This document shows, piece by piece, positions 41,577 to 50,356 of a stretch of 64,000 nt of DNA. Under the pieces are notes generated by a model that was given only the letters and a program-made list of their open reading frames with translations, searched no databases and had not been told where the DNA came from. How positions within the stretch are numbered: the stretch's first letter is position 1; each line of letters opens with the position of its first letter. Position numbers and translations under genes: made by a program. The stretch covers positions 541,742 through 605,741 of the forward strand of contig NZ_CADFEB010000001.1 of the NCBI RefSeq assembly GCF_902833085.1, written 5' to 3'. This stretch comes from Burkholderia ubonensis. GTDB taxonomy: Bacteria > Pseudomonadota > Gammaproteobacteria > Burkholderiales > Burkholderiaceae.

Positions 41577-42176
41577 ATGCAGCATTCAACCAAGTTGCCG
41601 CTGACCTATCTGGTCACACCGGAACCCCCGGCCGACAAACCGTTAGCCGGTTTTCTCGTGGATCTCGAACGCGCATTGAAGGCGGGCATCCGCCTGGTTC
41701 AGCTCCGCGCCAAAACCGTGACTGCTGCGCAGTATGCGTGGCTGGCCGAGCAAGCGTTGACGTATTGCCGGCGCTACGATGCGCGGCTGCTGCTGAACGC
41801 GCCGCCTGAAGTGGCAGAGACGCTGCAGGCAGACGGCATGCATCTCACCAGCACCCGCCTGATGGCGTGCTCGAGCAGACCATTGCCCGCCGGGTTCCTG
41901 GTTTCCGCTGCATGTCACGACGCCAACCAGATACAGCATGCAAACCGAATAGGGGTCGATCTGTTGACCCTCTCGCCTGTTCTGCCGACTGCAACACATA
42001 CCACGGCCGAACCGCTTGGCTGGCCGCGTTTTCGCGAACTCGCGGCGCTGACCTCGATTCCGATCTATGCGTTGGGCGGAATGTCCGCCGATACGTTGGC
42101 CGAAGCCCGCGACGCCGGTGCGTATGGCGTCGCGGCAATTCGCGCGCTGTGGGGAGGGGTCGTCGAAAAGTCGTAA
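41577..42176 (+). CDS. ThiE/TenI-like TIM-barrel protein
   Basis: A 199-residue thiamine-phosphate-synthase-like barrel: TYLVTPEPP, GIRLVQLRAKT, ARLLLNAPPEVA, ADGMHLTSTRL, LLTLSPVLPTATHTTAEPLGW and PIYALGGMS. It is closest in look to the ThiE-like domain fused to MutT/Nudix proteins. In true ThiE the strand-end Asp of 'ND' and the later 'GQ(E/D)D' hold Mg; here they are NA and TSTR, so synthesis of thiamine phosphate is doubtful. It is third in a row after the PAS-LuxR and MHS transporter genes. It may bind rather than make a pyrimidine or thiazole phosphate. Confidence 0.8.
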   Translation: MQHSTKLPLTYLVTPEPPADKPLAGFLVDLERALKAGIRLVQLRAKTVTAAQYAWLAEQALTYCRRYDARLLLNAPPEVAETLQADGMHLTSTRLMACSSRPLPAGFLVSAACHDANQIQHANRIGVDLLTLSPVLPTATHTTAEPLGWPRFRELAALTSIPIYALGGMSADTLAEARDAGAYGVAAIRALWGGVVEKS

Positions 42177-42237
42177 TCGATGAAGCAGAGATTCCTGATG
42201 CGCGCTGCTTTCGGTCATCGACTCCCGCGCATCGAAA

Positions 42238-43452
42238 CTACCTGCCTCTGACTTTCAACTTCACCTGAAGCAAGGTCAGCACACCGAGCACGAACACGGC
42301 GAGGGTCCACGCGCCGTCATGGTGCAACAGCACGGCGGCAGTCGCGGCGATGCCGGCCAATCCTTGCTGCAGGAATCCGCACAAGGCCATCGCATGCGCG
42401 CCGTACTCGTGCGCATCGCTGACGGCCGTCGCCATGCTGTTGGGAAACAGCACCGCCTGGCCGAAAATCGTCAGGCAATACAGCGCGATGAAGATCCACA
42501 GCCCGGCGAAATGGTTCAGCAGGCCGCCCAGCCAGGACGCCAGCATCAGCGTAGTCGCGAGCGCCAGCAGCGTGGCGCCGGCATGCATCAATCGCACGCC
42601 GCCAAGCCGGCTCACGAGGCGATTGACCAGCATCGCACCGCTGAAATAGGCGACGCCGATCAGCAGGCCGATACTGCCGAAGCCCGTCACGGGCAACTTG
42701 AAATGCTCCTGGAACACGAAAGGACTCACTTCCTGCAAGGTCACGGTCGCGGCGAATCCCAACCCTCCCGCGCAGGCCGGCCACAGGAAACCCGGGCGCC
42801 GCAGCACGGCCCGGTATGTGCCGGCCATGCCCGACATGACGGCGGTGCGGCGTCCCGCCTTCAACGGCAGCGAATACGAGATGCCGATCGCCAGCGCGGC
42901 GGTGACGGCCATCAGCACGAAACCCGCTTGCCAATGGCTGTACTGACCGATCAGCCCGCCGATGAACTGGCCGCCGCCCAGTGCGGTGATGAAGGCGATC
43001 GACAGCACGGACAGCCGCCGCGCCAGTTCGTCGCCGCGCCAGTTGTCCCGCACGATGATTCTGGCGATGATCGCCGCGCCGCCGCCCGCGATGCCCTGAA
43101 TCGCGCGCAACACCAGCAGCGCGAGCGCGGACGTGCAGCTTGCGAGCAGCAGGCTGCTGGCCGCGAACAGCAGCAAGGAGATCAGCAAAGGCGCGCGCCT
43201 GCCCCAGCGTTCCGCGGCGGCTCCCCAGAACAGCACGGGCAGCGCCGCGCCGATCACATAGGCGGAGATGGACAGCTCGGCGCTGCCCTGCGTCATCTTC
43301 AGCTCGCGCATGACGATGGGCAAGGACGGCAGATAAACCGTCGTCGCCATCTGCGCCATGCATACGATCAGGCACGCCAGCGCCATCGCGCGAAAAGCCG
43401 ATGTGGCGCTTTCCAGCGGCGCATCGGCGGTGAGAGCCGGTTTGTTACTCAT
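42238..43452 (-). CDS. Bcr/CflA-type MFS multidrug efflux pump
   Basis: A 404-residue drug:H+ antiporter of the DHA1 group with 12 membrane segments. Signatures are YLPSLPIVMRELKMTQGSAELSISAYVIGAA, the loop WGAAAERWGRRAPLL and motif C-like LVLRAIQGIAGGGAAIIARIIVRD. It expels a toxic compound; substrate unknown. AAGG precedes the ATG at 43452. It is divergent from a GNAT gene; the 286-bp region between contains a strong inverted repeat. It is convergent with the ThiE-like gene, and no clear terminator is seen between them. Confidence 0.9.
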   Translation of the reverse strand: MSNKPALTADAPLESATSAFRAMALACLIVCMAQMATTVYLPSLPIVMRELKMTQGSAELSISAYVIGAALPVLFWGAAAERWGRRAPLLISLLLFAASSLLLASCTSALALLVLRAIQGIAGGGAAIIARIIVRDNWRGDELARRLSVLSIAFITALGGGQFIGGLIGQYSHWQAGFVLMAVTAALAIGISYSLPLKAGRRTAVMSGMAGTYRAVLRRPGFLWPACAGGLGFAATVTLQEVSPFVFQEHFKLPVTGFGSIGLLIGVAYFSGAMLVNRLVSRLGGVRLMHAGATLLALATTLMLASWLGGLLNHFAGLWIFIALYCLTIFGQAVLFPNSMATAVSDAHEYGAHAMALCGFLQQGLAGIAATAAVLLHHDGAWTLAVFVLGVLTLLQVKLKVRGR

Positions 43453-43660
43453 GAGCAGCCTTGGCAGGTCCTTCGCGGAGAAGCGCGCGGTGAACAAAGC
43501 ATGGAATATCCGGAGTTGGCCAGCCGGTGCCGATCCGCACGCGCAAGAGACGAAATGCGCGTTGCGATATGGCTATTCATCGAACCCGACGGCCGCAAGC
43601 GGGGAATCAATTTAAATCAGAATCGCCGGACCCGCACGCAAAAGGCGAAGCAAAATTCGT

Positions 43661-43689
43661 CGCCATATAGAATGATTATTCTATTGGCG
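43661..43689. promoter_or_regulatory. long inverted repeat between divergent MFS and GNAT genes
   Basis: CGCCA plus ATAGAAT pair with ATTCTAT plus TGGCG around a GATT loop, with one bulged T at 43666: a 12-bp stem. Because the flanking genes diverge, it is more likely an operator, or a hairpin in the GNAT leader, than a terminator. It is 50 bp before the GNAT start. Confidence 0.5.
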
Positions 43690-43738
43690 GGTTTCCGCCG
43701 CTCACGTGACGCGCGCTACTTTCCATCGGTAGAAGCAC

Positions 43739-44176
43739 ATGACCTCACCCATCACGCTACGCGCGGCAACGCCGGCTGACGTCCCGTTCCTCCTGAGACT
43801 GCGCAAGCTCACGATGACGGCACATCTGCAACGGGCCGGCGTACCCACCGACGACGACACGCATCACGGCCGCATCCGCGCGAACTTCGAGGACGCGAAG
43901 ATCATCTGCGGCGGCACCGAAAGCATCGGGCTTCTCAAGTTGAGCCGCGCGCCGGATGAGTGGCACCTTCATCAAATCCAGATATTGCCCGCACACCAGG
44001 GCAAAGGCATCGGCAACGCGGTGCTGCGCGACGTATTGGCTGACGCGACACGCGCGGGCGTACCCGTCTCGCTGAGCGTTCTTCAGGGAAATCCGGCGCG
44101 GCGCCTCTACGAGCATCTCGGTTTCAGACTCGTCACGGAAACGCCCATCGATGCGAAGCTGACGTGGCATCCGTGA
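43739..44176 (+). CDS. GNAT-family N-acetyltransferase
   Basis: A 145-residue GNAT enzyme. The acetyl-CoA loop is HQGKGIGNAVLRDVL, preceded by the strand EWHLHQIQILP and followed by PVSLSVLQGNPARRLYEHLGFRLV, the canonical end of the fold. It transfers acetyl from acetyl-CoA to an amine; the acceptor is unknown. The gene ends 10 bp before a convergent AraC-type gene. Confidence 0.92.
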   Translation: MTSPITLRAATPADVPFLLRLRKLTMTAHLQRAGVPTDDDTHHGRIRANFEDAKIICGGTESIGLLKLSRAPDEWHLHQIQILPAHQGKGIGNAVLRDVLADATRAGVPVSLSVLQGNPARRLYEHLGFRLVTETPIDAKLTWHP

Positions 44177-44185
44177 TGCGTCGCG

Positions 44186-45121
44186 TCAGCGCGCTCGCAG
44201 CAGCGACGGCGGCACGCCCAGCAGCCGCAGGAAGCTGCGGCGCATGTTCTCGGCGTCGCCGAAGCCGCATTCGTTCGCCACACGCTGCAGCGACGACGCC
44301 CCGCTTTCGAGCGCGGCGCGCGCCGCTTCCACGCGCAGTTTTTCCACCGCCTTCGCGGGCGTAAGACCGGTTTCTTCCTGGAACGCCCGCGCGAAATGAC
44401 GCGGACTCATGCACGCGCGCTCGGCCATGTCGCTGACGCGATGACGCGCGCCGAGGTTGCGGCGCACGTGATCGAGCAGCGGCTTGAAGCGGCCGCGCGC
44501 GCAGTCCATCTCGATGAGGGCAGAGAACTGCGACTGTCCGCCGGGGCGCCGGTAATAGACGACCAGCTGCCGTGCCACCGCGCGCGCGACACGCTCCCCC
44601 AGATCCTCGCCGATCAGCGCGAGCGCAAGGTCGATGCCGGCGCTGATGCCCGCGCTGGTCCAGAACGGGCCGTCGTTCACATAAATATGGTCGGGCTCCA
44701 GATGCACCTGCGGGAACGCGCGGGCGAATTGATCGCTGCGGGACCAGTGCGTGGTGGCGCGCCGGTTGTCGAGCACGCCGGCCGCGGCCAGCAGCAGGCT
44801 GCCCGTGCAGACGCTCGTCACGCGCACGCCACGCTTTGCGCAGCGCTGCACGAAGCGATGCAGGCGCACGTCGGCCATCAGCGCGTCCACGCCGTCGCCG
44901 CCGGCGATGAGCAGCGTGTCGACCGCGCTTGCCGGAGGCAGTCCTTCGGCTGCCCAGCTCACGCCCGACGAACTGCGCACGAGGCCGGCTTGCGCGGCGA
45001 TGGTGCGCATCGTGTAGTGGCCGTCGCGATAGTAGCTGGCGACTTCGAACGCGGCCACGGGCCCGGCCGCGTCGAGCAGCTGGAAGTCGGGAAAGACGAG
45101 CACGGCGATGCGGTGAGGCAT
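44186..45121 (-). CDS. GlxA-type regulator (DJ-1/PfpI plus AraC domains)
   Basis: A 311-residue fusion. Residues 1-180 are a DJ-1/PfpI-like domain (IAVLVFPDFQLLDAAGPVAAFEVAS; SVCTGSLLLAAAGVLDNRRATTHW, keeping the elbow Cys). The C-terminal 100 residues form an AraC DNA-binding domain (VSDMAERACMSPRHFARAFQEETGLTPAKAVEKLR). GlxA proteins activate genes for amine or amino-acid-derivative catabolism. It is divergent by 89 bp from a stand-alone DJ-1/PfpI enzyme and probably regulates it; the two share the same ligand-binding fold. Confidence 0.92.
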   Translation of the reverse strand: MPHRIAVLVFPDFQLLDAAGPVAAFEVASYYRDGHYTMRTIAAQAGLVRSSSGVSWAAEGLPPASAVDTLLIAGGDGVDALMADVRLHRFVQRCAKRGVRVTSVCTGSLLLAAAGVLDNRRATTHWSRSDQFARAFPQVHLEPDHIYVNDGPFWTSAGISAGIDLALALIGEDLGERVARAVARQLVVYYRRPGGQSQFSALIEMDCARGRFKPLLDHVRRNLGARHRVSDMAERACMSPRHFARAFQEETGLTPAKAVEKLRVEAARAALESGASSLQRVANECGFGDAENMRRSFLRLLGVPPSLLRAR

Positions 45122-45210
45122 GGCAGAAAAAGCAGGATCAGCGACATTGCTGCCAAAACGATAAGGCGCGACGCTGTGGGGTGTCAATCCACCAGAAGGA
45201 GATTCACGAC

Positions 45211-45897
45211 ATGACAGCCGCACCCTACGTCGTCGTTTTCGCGCTGTTCGACAACGTGACGCAACTCGATTTCGCCGGCCCTTACGAGGTGTTCCTGCAA
45301 CTGCCCGGCGCGCAATGCGTGATGGCTTCGTCCCGCGGCGGGACGATCGTCGCCGACGGCGGCCTCACGATCGCGAACGTCAAGCGGCTGGCCGACATCC
45401 CGCATGCGGATCTCGTGTGCGTGCCGGGCGGCCTGAGCGTGGTCGACGCGCTGGGCGACGCCGAATACTTGCGCGAGCTGCGCCGGCTCGCGCAGGGCGC
45501 GCGATATGTGACGTCGGTATGCACGGGATCGGTGCTGCTTGGCGCGGCGGGGCTGTTGCGCGGCAAGCGGGCGGCTTGTCACTGGTCATGGCGCGACCTG
45601 CTGCCGCCGTTCGGCGCGATCGTCGATGAAGCACGCGTGGTGCGCGACGGCAACGTGATCACCGGCGGCGGGGTGACGGCCGGCATCGACATGGCGCTGT
45701 CGGTCGTGGCGGAGATTGCCGGCGCGGAGCACGCACAGTCGGTGCAGCTTTGCGTCGAGTATGCGCCGGCGCCGCCGTTCGATTGCGGGCGCCCCGAGCG
45801 CGCGGCACCCGAGCTCCTGGAGGCGGTGACGGCGAAGCTGGACCGGATGCGGATCGATCGCTACGCGGCGGTGCAGCGGGCGGCGCAAGCGCTCTGA
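45211..45897 (+). CDS. inhA: DJ-1/PfpI-family protein, isonitrile-hydratase-like
   Basis: A 228-residue DJ-1/PfpI enzyme. The nucleophile elbow is SVCTGSVLLGAAGLLRGKRAACHW with Cys104; other marks are TQLDFAGPYEVF, CVPGGLSVVDAL, GGGVTAGIDMALS and YAPAPPFDCG. Size and these segments match the Pseudomonas isonitrile hydratase, which hydrates R-NC to an N-substituted formamide. AGAAGGAGA before the ATG is a strong ribosome-binding site. It is paired with a divergent GlxA-type regulator. The gene symbol is given by similarity only. Confidence 0.85.
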   Translation: MTAAPYVVVFALFDNVTQLDFAGPYEVFLQLPGAQCVMASSRGGTIVADGGLTIANVKRLADIPHADLVCVPGGLSVVDALGDAEYLRELRRLAQGARYVTSVCTGSVLLGAAGLLRGKRAACHWSWRDLLPPFGAIVDEARVVRDGNVITGGGVTAGIDMALSVVAEIAGAEHAQSVQLCVEYAPAPPFDCGRPERAAPELLEAVTAKLDRMRIDRYAAVQRAAQAL

Positions 45898-46029
45898 CGC
45901 AAAGCCGGCCGCGCTTTCCGCGCGCGCTCGGTCGGGCTCGTTCCTTTGCCGGGCAGGCCCACCGATGTGCGCGCCGAAGGCGCATACGCCACGCATCCGT
46001 CACCGCCGCGAACCGCGAACGCCCGCGCA

Positions 46030-46359
46030 TCAATGTTGCGCCGCCCACACCGGTTCGCGCAGGCTGTGGAGTTCCTTGTTTCGCGCAATGGTTTCAGCAC
46101 TCGGCGGATAGTCGTGGTTGCTCGTCGGCAGCAGACCATCGTGATACGCGCGAATCAGCTCCTGACGGACTTCCTCGCGCGTCTTTCCGGACGGAGCCGA
46201 ATTCCCGGACGGGCCGGCCGGCGCAACGGCAGCAGCGCCGCGGGTGCTCGACGCGCTACTTGCCGCGTATGCGCCGGGGTAATCGTGACCGCCATCCGCG
46301 AAGGCGGACGTGGCAGCGGTGATGGCAACAATCATGGCGACTGCAGTTCGAATGTTCAT
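46030..46359 (-). CDS. DUF4148 exported protein
   Basis: A 109-residue protein with a signal peptide (about 1-21, ending TSAFA) and the DUF4148 segment GKTREEVRQELIRAYHDGLLPTSNHDYPPSAETIARNKEL. This family is abundant in Burkholderia and relatives, periplasmic, and without a known function; members often respond to stress. A low-complexity Ala/Ser-rich linker separates signal and domain. It is monocistronic. Confidence 0.92.
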   Translation of the reverse strand: MNIRTAVAMIVAITAATSAFADGGHDYPGAYAASSASSTRGAAAVAPAGPSGNSAPSGKTREEVRQELIRAYHDGLLPTSNHDYPPSAETIARNKELHSLREPVWAAQH

Positions 46360-46491
46360 GTGATCTCTCCGGTTCGAAACCCGGAATCGCGACAGGCGAC
46401 TCCAATGGTTTGCATTCTGGAGAGCGGGCCCTGAATGGCCCGTGACGCATGCATGATCTTTCGGTCACGCCGCTTTCATCCGCCACGGAGC

Positions 46492-47139
46492 TCAACCGAT
46501 GCCTGCCGCCTTCAATGCGTCCGTGGTCATGTGCGCGCCAAGCGCAAGCAGCATCACGCCCATGCTCCAGCGTTGAGCCAGCAGGAGTCGCGGGCGACTG
46601 GCGAGGAACGTCGCCATGCCGCCGGAGCAGACTGCCACGAAGCCATTGACCGATGCGAATGCGACGATCAACGACGAACCGAGCACGAGCGACTGCCTGA
46701 GAACGCTGCCGTCATGATCGTTGATGAATTGCGGCAGGAGCGACAGAAAGATCATCGCGAGCTTCGGATTCAACAGGCTCGTCGTGGCGCCCATCGCGAA
46801 GAGCCGGCGAGGCTGTTCCCGGGGCAGATCGCGAACCTCCAGCGGAGAACGGCCGCCGGGCTTCACGGCCTGCCACGCCAGATAGAACAGATACACGGCG
46901 CCCACCGCCCCCAACACACTGCCTGCATAAGGCACGCTCAAGAAAAATGCCGTGATGCCGAATGCAGCGCCAAACATGTAGAAGAGGTATCCGAGCATGA
47001 CGCCCGCAAGCGAAATGAGCCCGGCCGTGCGGCCTTGCGCAATCGAGCGCGACATCACGTAGACCATGTTCGGGCCCGGTGTCACGGCAAGCATTCCGGC
47101 AACCGTCAGAAATCCGTACATCGATGCGGAACCGTACAT
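46492..47139 (-). CDS. LysE-family amino acid exporter
   Basis: A 215-residue membrane protein of the LysE/RhtB family with six membrane segments. The opening FLTVAGMLAVTPGPNMVYVMSRSIAQGRTAGLISLAGVMLG and the later TTSLLNPKLAMIFLSLLPQF are diagnostic. It exports an amino acid or a related small molecule by proton antiport. GGAG precedes the ATG at 47139; a second in-frame Met is six codons later. Divergent from a LysR gene, as lysE is from lysG/argP, which suggests induction by the exported compound. Confidence 0.92.
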   Translation of the reverse strand: MYGSASMYGFLTVAGMLAVTPGPNMVYVMSRSIAQGRTAGLISLAGVMLGYLFYMFGAAFGITAFFLSVPYAGSVLGAVGAVYLFYLAWQAVKPGGRSPLEVRDLPREQPRRLFAMGATTSLLNPKLAMIFLSLLPQFINDHDGSVLRQSLVLGSSLIVAFASVNGFVAVCSGGMATFLASRPRLLLAQRWSMGVMLLALGAHMTTDALKAAGIG

Positions 47140-47239
47140 TGCTGTGCTCCCGAAGTGTTCGTCGATCGCAGTATCGGTTTGATGCAAGCCCCAGTAAAAC
47201 GAATTAAACTGAATCCATTGATCAGATTTTCTGAAGAAG

Positions 47240-48088
47240 ATGAAGAAGCTCGATCTGGACGTGCTCGAAATGCTCGTGGCGATTGCCGATACGGGGTCGT
47301 TTGCTCGAGGTGCGGAGTCCGTGCATCGGTCGCCGTCGGCGGTCAGCATGCAAATCAAGGCGCTCGAGGAAGCGCTGGGCAAGCCGCTTTTCGTGCGAAG
47401 CACCCGTAACGTAACGATTACCCCGGAAGGCACGACGCTTTTGGACTATGGCCGTCGCATGCTCGCGATGCGGGATGAAGCGTGGGCGTCGGTCGTTCGC
47501 CCCGAAATGAAGGGCCGCGTCACCATCGGCGTTCCCGATGACTACGCGTCGTCGCTGCTGCCGCAGGTTCTGGGAAAGTTCGCGGTGGCGCATCCGCGTG
47601 TCGAAATTCGGGTAATCGGCCTGCCTAGCCACGCGCTCGTGCCATTGCTGAAGGACAACACGCTGGACCTCGCCTGCATCACGAAAGCGAAGGGCGTTGC
47701 GGGCGAATTCCTCCGTTTCGAGCCCATGGTGTGGGCCGGGGCGCCCGCAAGAAAGGTGTGGAAGGAGCGCCCGCTTCCGATCGCCGTTTTTGCCCATGGC
47801 AGTACGGCACGCGCGCATGCCATCAGCGCGCTTCAGCGGGCCAACATCAAATATCGGATGTCCTACGAAAGCCCGAGCCTGATGGGCCTGATCAGCATGG
47901 TCGAAGCAGGGCTCGCGATAGCGCCCCTCGCAAAATGCAGCGTGCCGGGGCACCTCGTTCAGCTATCGCAGAACGAAGGGTTGCCGCCGCTGGACGAACT
48001 CGAAGTCGTCCTTGCCCGCAGTGCGCGGTCGGGCCGGCCGCCCTGTGATTTTCTCGCTGGGCAGATTCTGGCTGAACTGCGTATTTGA
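47240..48088 (+). CDS. LysR-family regulator of the LysE-type exporter
   Basis: A 282-residue LysR protein with helix-turn-helix (LEMLVAIADTGSFARGAESVHRSPSAVSMQIKALEE) and effector domain (GRVTIGVPDDYASSLLPQVLGKF; SLMGLISMVEAGLAIAPL). It shares a 100-bp AT-rich region with the divergent exporter gene, containing T-N11-A-type sequences (around 47200-47225) where LysR proteins bind. The inducer is probably an amino acid, by analogy with LysG/ArgP. Confidence 0.92.
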   Translation: MKKLDLDVLEMLVAIADTGSFARGAESVHRSPSAVSMQIKALEEALGKPLFVRSTRNVTITPEGTTLLDYGRRMLAMRDEAWASVVRPEMKGRVTIGVPDDYASSLLPQVLGKFAVAHPRVEIRVIGLPSHALVPLLKDNTLDLACITKAKGVAGEFLRFEPMVWAGAPARKVWKERPLPIAVFAHGSTARAHAISALQRANIKYRMSYESPSLMGLISMVEAGLAIAPLAKCSVPGHLVQLSQNEGLPPLDELEVVLARSARSGRPPCDFLAGQILAELRI

Positions 48089-48182
48089 GCGGGTCGCTCG
48101 ATGGTCTGGCCTGCAAAACCAGATCGCCGACAGACGGCGTGGATGTTGACCATCTTAACGATGCCGATTCGACCGCATGACG

Positions 48183-48587
48183 CTAGGCGCTTTCGTCCGT
48201 CATGCCGAAGACATCCGCAGCGACACCCAACGCGTTGTTCACGGCTGCTCCCCCTGCGTAAAACATCGTCTGGAGAATGGCTTCCACAATCTGCTCACGG
48301 GAAGCACCCGCGACGATCACCGCCTCGATATGCGCGCGCAGTTGCGGGAGTGCGTAACCGAGCGTGACGCAGCTCGCAATGGCGACCAGTTCGCGTGTCG
48401 CCAGATCAAGCCCGGGGCGGTCCAGCACGCCTGCAAACGCCCACTGCATGGACATCGTCAAAAAATCCGGGCAGAGTTCCTCGCGCGACATGGCGAGTTG
48501 CTTGCCGCTGTGTTCGCCGTGCAAGTGCTCGAACAGCGCGAGGCCTCACGCATAGGTTTCGTCTCTGGGAAGCAGTTGTTCTGGCAT
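48183..48587 (-). pseudogene. carboxymuconolactone-decarboxylase-family gene with early nonsense codon
   Basis: The frame from ATG 48587 begins MPEQLLPRDETYA, stops at TGA 48546-48548 (codon 14), and continues in phase as GLALFEHLHGEHSGK through a full CMD-type helical domain (DLATRELVAIASCVTLGYALPQLRAHIEAVIVAGASREQIVEAILQ). A CGA-to-TGA change from the usual Arg explains the stop. Re-initiation at TTG 48524 could still make 113 residues, but no good ribosome-binding site is there. Intact members reduce peroxides (AhpD type) or decarboxylate lactones; the CxxC of AhpD is absent here. Confidence 0.7.
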
Positions 48588-48807
48588 GTCTATCCTCATC
48601 AATCGTTGTCGAACCGTTAGCGGTCAAGCGAAGTCTGCCCGAGCGGGATTTCCGGAAAAATACTGCTGCAGTGGTTTGACTTCCCACTCAGGGTGTGGGA
48701 TCGACAATGCACTCGTTTTCGGCTGTCATGGGGCTGGTCGACAACGACGGTCAGATCGTCGACAATCCACGCCGACTGGGCGAATCACATTTCACAGCCA
48801 TCCCAAC

Positions 48808-49374
48808 ATGAATGCAGGCATGCTCAGCCCACTGCACGACACCATGAACAATCACCGATTTTCGTCATTTCAATTTTGTATATGGCTGGCATTTGGCGCG
48901 CTGATTTATTTCTCTGACCAGCTAGACAGATCGCTGAACCTTTCGTTCTTTTTGATTCCCGTACTCTTCATTCCTGCCGCAATCATCGGCATCATCTGGT
49001 TGATTAGTTTCGGCAGGTGCGTATGGAACGGCCAATGGCGAACACTTGCGTCAGTTATCCTGGCCCCCGTGTTGACGTTTGCATTTTTTGGAACATTGTT
49101 GAAGTTTAAAATCGATCCGGATTGGATTCATTTTCAGGTCGTGCGGACAGACTATCTCCGGGAAATCCGTGAAAGTCCGGGGCAGTCGCCCAAGCACCAT
49201 CGATGGTACTGGGGCGATACCGGTTCGGCGATCGGTCCGAATATCTTTCACACGCTTATTTATGACGAGGCCGACGACCCCCTTCGAGGACAAACGATGG
49301 CTGAGGAGCAAGACGACTCTACCGATGTACGACCGATGGGTGATCACTTCTTCCTGGTCACCCAGTACCGGTAG
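48808..49374 (+). CDS. hypothetical membrane protein
   Basis: About 188 residues, unknown family. Three hydrophobic segments are visible: FCIWLAFGALIYF, FFLIPVLFIPAAIIGIIWLISF and LASVILAPVLTFAFFGTLL. A soluble C-terminal part follows (about residues 105-188, with HHRWYWGDTGSAIGPNIFHTLIY). The start is uncertain: ATG 48808, 48820 or 48844, none with a good ribosome-binding site. The composition is more AT-rich than the surroundings. Its end is 40 bp from the convergent copD gene. Confidence 0.6.
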   Translation: MNAGMLSPLHDTMNNHRFSSFQFCIWLAFGALIYFSDQLDRSLNLSFFLIPVLFIPAAIIGIIWLISFGRCVWNGQWRTLASVILAPVLTFAFFGTLLKFKIDPDWIHFQVVRTDYLREIRESPGQSPKHHRWYWGDTGSAIGPNIFHTLIYDEADDPLRGQTMAEEQDDSTDVRPMGDHFFLVTQYR

Positions 49375-49414
49375 CGATCACCCGCTTGCAGCGCGCTGGA
49401 AGATCGGCTCACGC

Positions 49415-50356
49415 TTACGTCGTACCCGGCAGCGCACTCGAGACGAGCACGGCCGCGACCAGCAGCACGCCGGCCAGCAAGAACGATTCGACCTTGAGCA
49501 CCGCGCCGAAACGGCGCAGCGCACCCGCCGGCGAAGCCGCCGCAGGATGCTTCAACGCGGACAGCAGCTTCGGCATTTCGAAGAACCGGTTGTGCCCCCC
49601 GAGCGCCGCGGCAATCAGCACCAGTGCGAGCTTGAGCAGCAGCACCTGCCCATAAGCGGACGCCAGCAGGTTCGAAGGCGTACTGACTCCGCGCCATCCG
49701 TTGTACGCGCCCGTACTGAACAGGACGATCAGCGCCCAAGTCGATGCGTCGGAAAGCGACTGCACGAACGACGCGCCGTTCCGGTATTCACTTCCCGGAG
49801 CGCGAATCAGAGACGGCATCACCGCATACGTCGTCACCAGCACGAGGCCGACCCACGCGCTGATGGCCAGCAGATGCAGCCAATCCACCCAGACCGGCAC
49901 GCTGAACAGCCCGGCATCCACCGGATGCCCGCCGTTGCTGCGCGCCAGCGCGACACCCGCCAGCGCAATCCACATCGCGAACGGAACACGCGCGTCGCTT
50001 CGCGACGGTAGAAACGACAGCACGACGATACAAAGCGTGAAACCGGCGCCGACCAGCCACGCATGCCCAAAGCCGGTTCCCGCGAGCATCGACCACACGG
50101 CCGGACCGGCGTCGAACAGCGTCGACTCGCTCATCAACGCGCAGTGCGCCCAGAACGACAGCATGCTCGCCAGCAGCGACACGACGGATGCGATGCGCAT
50201 CGTCGTGACCAGACGTCGAGCCATGCCCGCCTGCCAGTCGGATGCGCCGCGAGCGAGCCATCGGTTGCCGAGCAGCGCACCGACGACGACGGCGAAGCCG
50301 ACGTTCTGCACGGCGACCGCGACCAGCCTCAAGATGCCGAGGAACCCGTCGTTCAT
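49415..50356 (-). CDS. copD: copper resistance membrane protein CopD
   Basis: A 313-residue inner-membrane protein with about eight membrane segments. The family mark is VWVDWLHLLAISAWVGLVLV with conserved His and Trp, plus LKLALVLIAAALGGHNRFF. CopD is thought to pass copper across the inner membrane, working with CopC. Its ATG overlaps the copC stop by one base (TGATG), so the two are translationally coupled. It is the last gene of the copper operon. Confidence 0.92.
   Translation of the reverse strand: MNDGFLGILRLVAVAVQNVGFAVVVGALLGNRWLARGASDWQAGMARRLVTTMRIASVVSLLASMLSFWAHCALMSESTLFDAGPAVWSMLAGTGFGHAWLVGAGFTLCIVVLSFLPSRSDARVPFAMWIALAGVALARSNGGHPVDAGLFSVPVWVDWLHLLAISAWVGLVLVTTYAVMPSLIRAPGSEYRNGASFVQSLSDASTWALIVLFSTGAYNGWRGVSTPSNLLASAYGQVLLLKLALVLIAAALGGHNRFFEMPKLLSALKHPAAASPAGALRRFGAVLKVESFLLAGVLLVAAVLVSSALPGTT

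Noticed and set aside
41535..41577. Thiamine-pyrophosphate riboswitch before the ThiE-like gene
   Set aside because: Only 42 bases lie between the genes and no CUGAGA-type core is present; none was seen before the PAS-LuxR gene either.
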